NCBI GenBank assembly: GCA_938040315.1
Contig: CALHQW010000023.1
Span: 1-61,011, forward strand
DNA from: an uncultured bacterium
GTDB taxonomy: Bacteria; Hydrothermota; Tepidihabitantia; Tepidihabitantales; DTDR01
Direction: 5' to 3'
Length of the DNA stretch: 61,011 nt
Part shown: positions 45,139 to 53,138 of the stretch, piece by piece
How the letters are laid out: each line of letters starts with the position of its first letter
Position numbering within the stretch: the first letter of the stretch is position 1
Program-made: the position numbers and the translations under genes
Notes under the pieces: generated by a model
The model's database searches: none
Told to the model about the DNA's origin: nothing
The model's input: only the letters and a program-made list of their open reading frames with translations

Positions 45139-47003
45139 ATTTTTTTGTTCCAAATTCTTTTTATTTTTTACCTTTAATTTTTCTGCCTTTAATTTTGCAT
45201 TTTCTTTTTCGTTTTCGTTTAAAAAGAGTTGATTTCTCTTCTTTGTATTTTTTAGTAGCTTTAAAAAAAGAGAGATTTAATTTTTTTTACCAATTAAGAG
45301 AGGTTTTATTTCTTATTCTGCGAACACTTTTTATTACTCTTTTAATTTTAAACCTGAGCCGTCCTTATCTCATTAAAAAAAAATCCCCCATTCTAAAAAT
45401 TTTACCACAAAAAGCAAAATCAATCATTCTCATTCTTGATGATTCTTATAGTATGCAATATAAAAATAATTTTGAAAAAGGAAAAGAGATTTTAAAGGAA
45501 ATTATTAAAAATCTTCATCCAAATTCGAGAGTCACAATTTTTCTAACAAGTAAGAAGAAAATTATAGAAAATGAAAAACCTATTAATATTCCAGATACCT
45601 TAATTAAAAATTTGAAAATCTCTTATGATATTTCCTATGCCCAAAAAATATTAGAAGAATTTAAAAATTTTAATGGTGAAATTTATTTAATTACTGACTT
45701 ACAAGAATACTCCTATTCTTTTTTAAAAGATTTCCACAGTAGTTTTTTATTAAAAATTATTGATTTAGGAAAAGAAAATTTTGAAAATTGCGGAATTATG
45801 GATTTTCATTTTTTACCAGAAAGAGAAGAGAAGATTTATTTACAAATAAAATTAATTAATTATTCCCAAAAAGAATTAGAAATTCCGATTACTTTTTATG
45901 GAGAAGATTTTAATTTAAAGAATTTTTTAATTCTTCCTCCGGGGATTAAAAAATTCAATTTTGAAATTCCTAAGAAATTGGGAGAAAAAGTTATTACTGG
46001 TAAAGTTGAAATTGAAGAGAAAAATTTGGAAGGGGATAATACTTATTATTTTGTATATGAAAAAGAGAAAAAATTTTCAATTTTAGTCGCTTATGAAAAC
46101 GAAGAAGATATTCTTTATTTTAAAAAATTATTTTCAGTCATGGGAAATTATCAAATAGATTACTTACCTTTAAAAGAATTTAACAAAATTTTACTTTCTT
46201 CTTATTCTTTACTTTTTTTGGTTAACCCCTCTCAAATTGACCAATTTTTGAAGTGGCAATTATCAGATTATTTAAAAAAAGAAGGAAAGATTATTTTAAT
46301 TTTAGGAAAATGTTTAAAAGAAAATAAGTTTAATGAAATTTTTGAAACTTTAAAGGTTTGGGAAGGAAAAGGGGTCTTAAGGATTGATAAATGGGAAGAA
46401 AATCACTTTATTTTTCAAGATCTCAAGGGAAAAGTTATAAAAGAACCAAAATTCTATCGAGTGGTTAATTTAAAATGGAAAAATTTAAAAATATTAGCAT
46501 CCTTTAATAATAATCTCCCTTTTCTTTTAGAAGATACTTCAAATAACCTATTAATCTTTACAAGCAATTTTTCAGATGATTTTACTGATATGCCAACAAA
46601 AATTTTATTCCCTCCTTTGATTTTTAAAACCATTGAATATTATAAAACAAAAACAAAAAATAATTTCTTTATCGGTGAAACCATAAAATTAAATTTTGAT
46701 GTATCTCAAATAAAAGTTATTACTCCTTTTGGAAACTTTCTTAAAGAAACTTATTTTGAAAAAGGACTACGAATGATAAAATTTGCAGAAACAAAAGAAC
46801 CTGGAATATACCAATTTGAAAACAAAAAAATCTCGGTCAATACAAACAAAGAAGAGGGAAATTTAAAAAAATTAAATTTAGAAGAAAAAGATAATTTAAA
46901 AATAATAAAAGATGAAATAAAAATGGAATACGAAATCTCTTCCCTTTTTCTATTTTTTGCCTTTTTTGTGTTTTTAATTGAGATCTTCCTTCTTCTTATT
47001 TAA
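45135..47003 (+). CDS. BatA-like membrane protein with vWA-type domain
   Basis: Protein of 622 residues. The N-terminal BatA/aerotolerance domain (FLPLIFLPLILHFLFRFR, then EVLFLILRTLFITLLILNLSR) is followed by a vWA-like domain with ILILDDSYSMQYKN (MIDAS DxSxS), Ig-like strands and a final membrane segment (SSLFLFFAFFVFLIEIFLLL). With DUF58 it probably forms a membrane-bound chaperone-like system. It converges on the small gene at 47000 with a 4-base overlap. Confidence 0.87.
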   Translation: MNFFVPNSFYFLPLIFLPLILHFLFRFRLKRVDFSSLYFLVALKKERFNFFYQLREVLFLILRTLFITLLILNLSRPYLIKKKSPILKILPQKAKSIILILDDSYSMQYKNNFEKGKEILKEIIKNLHPNSRVTIFLTSKKKIIENEKPINIPDTLIKNLKISYDISYAQKILEEFKNFNGEIYLITDLQEYSYSFLKDFHSSFLLKIIDLGKENFENCGIMDFHFLPEREEKIYLQIKLINYSQKELEIPITFYGEDFNLKNFLILPPGIKKFNFEIPKKLGEKVITGKVEIEEKNLEGDNTYYFVYEKEKKFSILVAYENEEDILYFKKLFSVMGNYQIDYLPLKEFNKILLSSYSLLFLVNPSQIDQFLKWQLSDYLKKEGKIILILGKCLKENKFNEIFETLKVWEGKGVLRIDKWEENHFIFQDLKGKVIKEPKFYRVVNLKWKNLKILASFNNNLPFLLEDTSNNLLIFTSNFSDDFTDMPTKILFPPLIFKTIEYYKTKTKNNFFIGETIKLNFDVSQIKVITPFGNFLKETYFEKGLRMIKFAETKEPGIYQFENKKISVNTNKEEGNLKKLNLEEKDNLKIIKDEIKMEYEISSLFLFFAFFVFLIEIFLLLI

Positions 47004-47362
47004 TCCTCTTTTTCTGCTAATCGGTGGAGATAACGGACATATCTGGTCATAAATGTTTCATCCTCCAATATTGCTACTCTTTTGATAATAACGCGTCTTT
47101 CTTCACCAATAATTTTTAATCCATAAGTTTCGTGCCCTGGTTCACGAACAATCCATTCGATACCCATACCAGGTTCCTTAGAAGGAGAATAACCTTTGCC
47201 TGTTTCATTTTGTAAAAATCTAGCTATTTCCCAACTTAAAGCTTCTACTGCCTCAATAGGGGAAACTCCTTCTCTTAAAAAAAGAATAATCACTTCTCCG
47301 CCATAATCACGAATATCGTCTAATCTTGTTTTTTTTAAATCAAAATAACTTCTTAAATCCAT
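47000..47362 (-). CDS. Conserved hypothetical protein, 120 residues
   Basis: Soluble acidic/basic protein I do not recognise. It begins MDLRSYFDLKKTRLDDIRDYGGE and has IEWIVREPGHETYGLKIIGE in the middle, suggesting a compact alpha/beta fold. It lies 14 bases after the M20 peptidase gene with no Shine-Dalgarno and no promoter, so it is presumably co-transcribed. Confidence 0.65.
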   Translation of the reverse strand: MDLRSYFDLKKTRLDDIRDYGGEVIILFLREGVSPIEAVEALSWEIARFLQNETGKGYSPSKEPGMGIEWIVREPGHETYGLKIIGEERRVIIKRVAILEDETFMTRYVRYLHRLAEKED

Positions 47363-47376
47363 AATATATTATTAAT

Positions 47377-48627
47377 TTAAAAATCCTTAAAGTCAAAACC
47401 AAAAAGATAAGCATATACTTTAGCCGAATCAACCATATTTTCAATTAAAGAATACTCATTAGGTTGATGAGCCATTCCGCAATTTTTTCCCCAAACAACC
47501 GGTTGAAATCCTTTCCTACGCAAAATTGCTGCCACGGTTCCACCACCAATACCAATTAATTTTGGATTTTGATTTAAAACATCCTTTATTGCTTTTTTTA
47601 AAATTTTCACAGAAGGGGCATCTTCTTTGGTTTTAGGAGCTGCTTCTTCGTGATGGACAATTTCCAGATCTATTTTTACTTTATATCTTTCTTGCCAGTG
47701 ATTTATTATTTCTTTCAAATAATCAATTATTTCAGAGAAATTATAACTAGGAAGATAACGACAATCAAAATAAAAAATATCTTCTCCTGGGATAGTATTG
47801 ATATTAATAATATTACCTTCCTTTTTTGTGGGTTCAAAAGTTGTGTAAGGTGGATCAAAAAGGACATCCTTTTTGTTAAATTTTTCTTCAAAATTTTCTG
47901 AAAGATAGGTAATTAAACGGGCGCCAATTTTATGAGCATTTACTCCTTTATGAGGAACAGAAGCATGGATCTGGAATCCAATAATTTTAAATTTTAGCCA
48001 AATTATTCCTTTCTCGGCAATTTCAATAGTATCTCCCTTTTCACTTCCCGCATCAGGAATTATAATTATATCTTCTTTATCAAAAAGATTAAACTTTTCT
48101 AAAATATATTTTATTCCATAATTACTTCCCGTTTCTTCATCACTCACAAAAAGTAAAAAAACTGAATAAGAAGGAATTAAATTTAAATCTTTTATTACTT
48201 TTAAAGCAAAGAGAGAAGCAACCATTTCCTGTTGATTATCCTCTGTTCCTCTTCCGTAAATTTTCCCATTTTTAATTACTGGTATAAAAGGAGGTGTCTC
48301 CCACAAATTCTCATTACCTGCTGGAACCACATCTAAATGAGTTATAATCCAAATTTTTCTATCTTTTTGTTTACCGGAATAAAAAGTTAACAAGTTTGGT
48401 CTGACTTTACTTTTAACTCGTTCATCAATAGCATTATACTCTTTTATTTCTAAACCCCATTTAAATAATGTTTCTTTTAAAAATTTTGCCTTTTCATACT
48501 CTCCTTCTCCATTGTTTTCAGGAGCAATTGCTGGTATTTGAGTTAATTCTTTTTGTAATTCAATCATCCATTCTTTATATTCCTCCACTCTTTTAAATAT
48601 TTTTTTAATTTCTTCTTTTTCCCACAT
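47377..48627 (-). CDS. M20 family metallopeptidase (ArgE/DapE/Sapep type)
   Basis: Zinc carboxypeptidase/deacylase of 416 residues. Metal and catalytic motifs: WIITHLDVVPAG (His and Asp), YGRGTEDNQQE (bridging Asp), FVSDEETGSNYG (catalytic Glu) and PDAGSEKGD. The C-terminal GIGGGTVAAILRRKG and CGMAHQPNEYSLIENM complete the site. The GRGTEDNQ motif is typical of the M20 dipeptidase-like subgroup; succinyl-diaminopimelate desuccinylase is less likely. Leaderless promoter, divergent from alr. Confidence 0.9.
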   Translation of the reverse strand: MWEKEEIKKIFKRVEEYKEWMIELQKELTQIPAIAPENNGEGEYEKAKFLKETLFKWGLEIKEYNAIDERVKSKVRPNLLTFYSGKQKDRKIWIITHLDVVPAGNENLWETPPFIPVIKNGKIYGRGTEDNQQEMVASLFALKVIKDLNLIPSYSVFLLFVSDEETGSNYGIKYILEKFNLFDKEDIIIIPDAGSEKGDTIEIAEKGIIWLKFKIIGFQIHASVPHKGVNAHKIGARLITYLSENFEEKFNKKDVLFDPPYTTFEPTKKEGNIININTIPGEDIFYFDCRYLPSYNFSEIIDYLKEIINHWQERYKVKIDLEIVHHEEAAPKTKEDAPSVKILKKAIKDVLNQNPKLIGIGGGTVAAILRRKGFQPVVWGKNCGMAHQPNEYSLIENMVDSAKVYAYLFGFDFKDF

Positions 48628-48634
48628 AATTTAT

Positions 48635-48662
48635 ATAATAATTAATTTTCATTTTTTTGCAA
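48635..48662 (-). promoter_or_regulatory. Leaderless-type promoter of M20 peptidase
   Basis: Minus-strand TTGCAA (48657-48662), 16-base spacer, TATTAT (48635-48640), then 7 bases to the ATG at 48627. Its -35 sits beside that of alr (48664-48669). Confidence 0.5.
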
Positions 48663-48663
48663 T

Positions 48664-48691
48664 TTGACGAAAATATCCTTTTTGATATAAT
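48664..48691 (+). promoter_or_regulatory. Leaderless promoter of alr
   Basis: TTGACG (48664-48669), 16-base spacer, TATAAT (48686-48691), then 6 bases to the ATG at 48698. Confidence 0.7.
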
Positions 48692-48697
48692 CTAAAA

Positions 48698-49849
48698 ATG
48701 GAAAAAGAAAGAGTATGGGTAGAAATTAATTTAGACAATCTTCTATCCAATCTTTTAGTAATAAAAAAATTTGTGAAAAATAGAAAAATCCTTTTAGCGA
48801 TTAAAGCCGACGCCTATGGATTAGGAGCTTGTGAAATTGCCCAATTTTTAGAAGGTAAAATTGATATGTTAGGTGTTGCTAGCATTGATGAAGGAATAAT
48901 TTTAAGAGAAAAAGCAAAAGTTAAAACACCTATTCTAATTCTTAGCCCAATACCTTATAAAACAATTCCTTATCTATTTGAATACAACTTAATCCCTAAT
49001 GTATGTGATATTGAATTTTTTGAAGCATTAATTAATTATGCTCAGAATAATAATAAAAAATTAAAAATTCATATTGAAATAGATACTGGAATGGGAAGAA
49101 CAGGTTTTTTTATAAAAGAATTTGAAAGGATTTGGAAAATAATAAAAAAGCAGAATTTTTTAAAGGTTGAAGGAATTTTTTCTCATTTTCCTGTTGCTGA
49201 CAGTGACATTCTTTTTAGTAAAAACCAATTAAAAGAATTCTTAAAATTAATAAAAAAATTAAATTTAAACAACAAAATTTTACATTTTGCGAATTCCTGC
49301 GGTCTTTTAAACATTCGTGAATCTTTCTTAGATATGGTACGACCTGGTTTAATAATTTATGGTATTACTCCCGATGGAATTAAAGATGAAAAAGTAAAAA
49401 AATTAATTAAACCAGTAATTTCTTTAAAATCGCGAGTTGTTGGTTTAAAATATTTCAAAAAAAATATGAGTGTTGGTTATGGACGTACTTATTTTACTTC
49501 TAAGCCAACTTTAATTGGAATAATTTCCTGTGGTTACGGAGATGGCTATCCTTATCAACTTTCTAATCGGGGAGAAGTTCTATTAAAAGGCAAAAGAACA
49601 AATATTGTTGGTACTGTATGTATGGATTTAACAATGATTAACTTAAGTAATTTTTCTAATATAAAAATCGGAGAAATTGTCACTTTAATTGGAAAAGAAG
49701 GAAAAGAAGAAATTACCGCTAGCGATGTGGCTTTTTGGGCAAATACTATTCCTTACGAAATTGTTACTCGTCTAAGTCCCCGAGTGCCGAGAGTTTATTT
49801 TAAAAACAATAAAATTTGGAAAATTAAAAAAATCAATTTGACTTTTTGA
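48698..49849 (+). CDS. alr: Alanine racemase
   Basis: Supplies D-alanine for peptidoglycan. The 383-residue protein has WVEINLDNLLSNLLVIKKF, the PLP Lys in LLAIKADAYGLGACEI, HIEIDTGMGRTGF and SVGYGRTYFTSKPTLIGII, whose Tyr is the second catalytic base. CMDLTMINLS and the C-terminal EIVTRLSPRVPRVY complete the family. It shows that the cells make a D-Ala-containing wall. Confidence 0.96.
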   Translation: MEKERVWVEINLDNLLSNLLVIKKFVKNRKILLAIKADAYGLGACEIAQFLEGKIDMLGVASIDEGIILREKAKVKTPILILSPIPYKTIPYLFEYNLIPNVCDIEFFEALINYAQNNNKKLKIHIEIDTGMGRTGFFIKEFERIWKIIKKQNFLKVEGIFSHFPVADSDILFSKNQLKEFLKLIKKLNLNNKILHFANSCGLLNIRESFLDMVRPGLIIYGITPDGIKDEKVKKLIKPVISLKSRVVGLKYFKKNMSVGYGRTYFTSKPTLIGIISCGYGDGYPYQLSNRGEVLLKGKRTNIVGTVCMDLTMINLSNFSNIKIGEIVTLIGKEGKEEITASDVAFWANTIPYEIVTRLSPRVPRVYFKNNKIWKIKKINLTF

Positions 49850-49865
49850 TAATTTTTATTAATAT
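49838..49865 (+). promoter_or_regulatory. Promoter of tRNA-Val
   Basis: TTGACT (49838-49843), 16-base spacer, TAATAT (49860-49865); predicted start a few bases before the tRNA. The -35 overlaps the alr 3' end. Confidence 0.6.
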
Positions 49866-49883
49866 TAATTAATGAATAGAAAT

Positions 49884-49959
<76 letters not shown>

Positions 49960-49978
49960 TTTTCTTTTCTTTCTATAG

Positions 49979-50686
49979 ATGGTTTCTGAAATAATTAAAT
50001 TATTATGGGAAATCCAAAAAACTGACAACGAATTAAATTATCTTACCAAGAAGGTAAAAGAGGTTCCAGAAAAAATCACTGGCTTAAATCTTCATTTAGA
50101 GCAAGAAATAAAAAATTTAGAACAGGACAAAACGAATATCACTAATTATAAAAAGGAATACAAACTTGCAGAAATAGATTTGAAAACTTGTGAGGAAAAA
50201 ATTGCTCAATATCAAATTCAGTTATACAGTGCCAAGACTAACGAACAATATAAAGCCTTTCTAAAAGAAATCGAAACTCAAAAAAAATTGAAAAATGAAA
50301 TTGAAGATAAAATGATCGAACTTTTAGAAAAAATTGAGAGTACTGAACAAAATATTAAACGAAGAGAAAAAGAAGTTGAAATCATAAAAGAAGATACCCA
50401 AAAAAAGATAGAAGAACTAAAAAAAGAAGAAGAAAAAATAAAGGAAGAAATAAAAAAAAGAGAAGAAAAAAGAAAAGAATTAGTTTCATTGTTACCAACT
50501 ACTTATTATAACATTTATGAAAAAATTAAGAAAAGAAGAAATGGAATTGCGGTGGCTAAAATAGAAAATGATACTTGTAGCATCTGTTTTAATCCCATTC
50601 CACCTCAGACAATTATTGAAATAAGAAGAAACGAAAAAATTCACTATTGTGATTATTGTGGCCGGATATTAGTAATTATTGAATAA
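49979..50686 (+). CDS. Coiled-coil zinc-ribbon protein (CT398-like)
   Basis: Protein of 235 residues: a long antiparallel coiled coil (about 1-190, with the family's NEQYKAFLKEIETQKKL hairpin) and a C-terminal zinc ribbon with TCSICFNPIPPQ and HYCDYCGRIL (two CxxC pairs). This is the C4 zinc-ribbon family typified by chlamydial CT398 and HP0958; members have been linked to flagellar RNA/protein stability and type III secretion, but a general function is not established. It starts 19 bases after tRNA-Val with no promoter or Shine-Dalgarno, so its mRNA probably comes from the tRNA transcript. Confidence 0.85.
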   Translation: MVSEIIKLLWEIQKTDNELNYLTKKVKEVPEKITGLNLHLEQEIKNLEQDKTNITNYKKEYKLAEIDLKTCEEKIAQYQIQLYSAKTNEQYKAFLKEIETQKKLKNEIEDKMIELLEKIESTEQNIKRREKEVEIIKEDTQKKIEELKKEEEKIKEEIKKREEKRKELVSLLPTTYYNIYEKIKKRRNGIAVAKIENDTCSICFNPIPPQTIIEIRRNEKIHYCDYCGRILVIIE

Positions 50687-51568
50687 ATGCCCTTAACACA
50701 ATTTTTAAAAAAATATTTGATGTATTTAGGAATATTAATGGGAACTTTTCTACCCCGCTGGTTTTGTTTAATTTTAGCAAAAATCATTGGTTATTGTTGT
50801 TTTCTGTTGATGGAAAATCAGAAAAAGAAAATGATGAATAATTATTTTTATATTTTTGGGAAAGAAATTGGTAAAAAGAAAATCCAGGAGTTAACAAAAA
50901 AACTTTTCATAAATTTAGCAATTTGTGTTGCTGATTTTTTAAAATCACCAAGTTATAAAGATCGTCATTTTTTTTCTTTAATAGAGAATCAGGTATCTAC
51001 TGATTTTTTTCATGATGCTAAAACAAAAAAATTGATTTTGGCTACTTTACACTTAGGTAATTGGGAATTAGGAGGTATTATTTTATCCCGAATGAGATTA
51101 AATTTTGCTTGTTTAATTGAAGTTTTACCTTATGGGATGAGTAAAATTTTCAATTGGTTAAGAAAGAAAAACCACTTAAAACCTATTCCTTATAATTCAT
51201 TAAAAGAAATACTCAATTCTTTGAAAAATGGATATAATTTAGCAATTCTTTCTGACCGTTCTTTAAATCGCCAAGGAGTGTTACTTCCTTTGGGTAAAGG
51301 AAGAAGAATCTTTCCTAAAGGTTCTGCCTTTTTAGCCCAAAAATATAGAATTCCTTTATACTTTGGTTATCTAGTGTTGAAGGAGGATAACAAAAAATAT
51401 CTGATGATCGGTGAAAAAATAAAAACAGAATATAAAGAGGACGAAAATTTTGAGGAAGAGGTAGAAAAATTGACAAAAATTATTGCAAAAAAAATAGAAA
51501 AGACAATAATAAGATATCCTACCCAATGGTTTGTTTTTCAAGGAGATTTTTTAAATGAAAAAAATTAA
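50687..51568 (+). CDS. LpxL/HtrB-PatA family lipid acyltransferase
   Basis: Membrane-associated acyltransferase of 293 residues. The active-site motif HLGNWELGG (HX4E) is in ATLHLGNWELGG, and FQGDFL closes the protein. This family includes lipid A late acyltransferases and PatA of phosphatidylinositol mannosides. It begins immediately after the zinc-ribbon gene, overlaps dut by 14 bases and is followed by a GT4, so an acylated glycolipid pathway is possible. No lpx genes lie in the window to prove lipid A. Confidence 0.87.
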   Translation: MPLTQFLKKYLMYLGILMGTFLPRWFCLILAKIIGYCCFLLMENQKKKMMNNYFYIFGKEIGKKKIQELTKKLFINLAICVADFLKSPSYKDRHFFSLIENQVSTDFFHDAKTKKLILATLHLGNWELGGIILSRMRLNFACLIEVLPYGMSKIFNWLRKKNHLKPIPYNSLKEILNSLKNGYNLAILSDRSLNRQGVLLPLGKGRRIFPKGSAFLAQKYRIPLYFGYLVLKEDNKKYLMIGEKIKTEYKEDENFEEEVEKLTKIIAKKIEKTIIRYPTQWFVFQGDFLNEKN

Positions 51569-51989
51569 AGTAAAAATTAAAAGAACAGATCTCTTACCTT
51601 TACCAAAATATCAAACTCCTGACGCTTCTGGATTGGACTTGTATTCTGCTGAAAATAAAATAATTAAAAAAAAATCTTTCGCTACTGTCCGAACAGGAAT
51701 TGCTATTGAAATTCCTAAGGGTTACGAAGCTCAAGTAAGACCAAGAAGTGGTTTAGCAAAAAATTATGGAATTGGTATTTTAAATAGTCCCGGGACAATC
51801 GACGCTGATTATCGGGGTGAAATTATGGTAATATTATTTAACATGAGTAATAAAAATTTCAAAATTAAAAAAGGAGAAAGAATTGCCCAATTGGTTTTTT
51901 CTCCAATAGCAAAAGTTGAATGGGTAGAAGTGAAGGAATTAAGAAAAAGCAAAAGAAATAAAGGAGGTTTTGGCCATACAGGAAGATAA
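51555..51989 (+). CDS. dut: dUTP diphosphatase
   Basis: Trimeric dUTPase of 144 residues with all five motifs: DASGLDLYSAE, PRSGLAKNYGI, GTIDADYRGEI, RIAQLVFSPI and the C-terminal arm KGGFGHTGR. The start lies inside the acyltransferase 3' end; the stop abuts the GT4 start. Confidence 0.97.
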   Translation: MKKIKVKIKRTDLLPLPKYQTPDASGLDLYSAENKIIKKKSFATVRTGIAIEIPKGYEAQVRPRSGLAKNYGIGILNSPGTIDADYRGEIMVILFNMSNKNFKIKKGERIAQLVFSPIAKVEWVEVKELRKSKRNKGGFGHTGR

Positions 51990-53138
51990 ATGAAAATCCT
52001 TTTAGTCTCTTCTGCTTTTTATCCCTATCCTTCCGGGATTTCTGAGCATGTATATTATTTAGCTTCCGTGTTAAGGAATCGAGGACATAATATAAAAATA
52101 TTAACGACAAATTATCCTAAATTATGGTTAGATAAAGCGATCTCTGATATAGAAATTATCCGCTTTGGCAAAGTAATTTTTCTACCGCTAAATAAATCCT
52201 TTGCTACCTTCCCTTTTAGTATAAAAATGCCTAATTTGGTTAAAAATTTTTTAAAAAGAGAAAATTTTGATATTATTCATATGCATGGCTGTTTTCCACC
52301 AGAAATTAGTTTTTGGGCATTACATTTTTCAAAAAGCATTAATTGTGTAACCTTTCATACTGTTGGATTTAAAAAATTAAATTTTTTAAAGATTTTTGCT
52401 CCTTTATATAAAAAATATAATGATAAAATAGATGGTAAAATTGCTGTTTCTGAGATAGCAAAAAGATGGATTGAAGATTTTTTACCTGGTAATTTTCGAA
52501 TTATTCCTAATGGTGTTGATACGGAAAGATTTAATTTGAAAAATCAACCTTTTTTAGAATACAAAAAATATTTTCCGGTAATTCTTTTTGTTGGCCGTTT
52601 AGATAAAAGAAAAGGAACCGAATTAGCGATAAGGGCTTTTAGTAAAATATATTCTTTTTTCCCTAATCCAAAACTTTTAATTATTGGTAAGGGACCGGAG
52701 GAAAAGATATTGAAAGATTTGGTAAAGAAATTAAACATTGAAAATTTTTGTGATTTTTTAGGTTATGTGAAAAGAGAAGATTTACCCAGATATTATGCTA
52801 GTTGCGATATTTTTGTTGCTCCCGCACTGGGTGGCGAGGCCCAAGGAATTATTCTATTGGAAGCAATGGCAACAAAAAAATTAGTAATTGCTTCGGATAT
52901 CGAAGGATATAAAACAGTAATTAAAGATAAAGAAAATGGAATATTATTCAAAGTGAATTCTTTTGAAGATTTAGCCCAAAAGATTTTATTGATACTGAAA
53001 AATAAAGATTTAAAAGAAAAAATTGAAGAAAAGGCTTATTTAACTGCTCAAGAATATTCTTGGGAAAAGATTGGGAAAATGGTTGAGGATTATTATTATT
53101 ATTTAATTAATTTAAAAAGGTCGAAAAAGAAAAGATAA
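51990..53138 (+). CDS. GT4-family glycosyltransferase (second PimA-like paralogue)
   Basis: GT-B enzyme of 382 residues: FYPYPSGISEHVYYL at the N-terminus, ILFVGRLDKRKGTELAI, and the EX7E block APALGGEAQGIILLEAMATK. It is a paralogue of the gene at 10244-11386. Partner genes upstream (acyltransferase, dut) are contiguous. The last bases overlap the convergent TonB receptor gene by 27, and both gene ends lie in a hairpin. Confidence 0.9.
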   Translation: MKILLVSSAFYPYPSGISEHVYYLASVLRNRGHNIKILTTNYPKLWLDKAISDIEIIRFGKVIFLPLNKSFATFPFSIKMPNLVKNFLKRENFDIIHMHGCFPPEISFWALHFSKSINCVTFHTVGFKKLNFLKIFAPLYKKYNDKIDGKIAVSEIAKRWIEDFLPGNFRIIPNGVDTERFNLKNQPFLEYKKYFPVILFVGRLDKRKGTELAIRAFSKIYSFFPNPKLLIIGKGPEEKILKDLVKKLNIENFCDFLGYVKREDLPRYYASCDIFVAPALGGEAQGIILLEAMATKKLVIASDIEGYKTVIKDKENGILFKVNSFEDLAQKILLILKNKDLKEKIEEKAYLTAQEYSWEKIGKMVEDYYYYLINLKRSKKKR

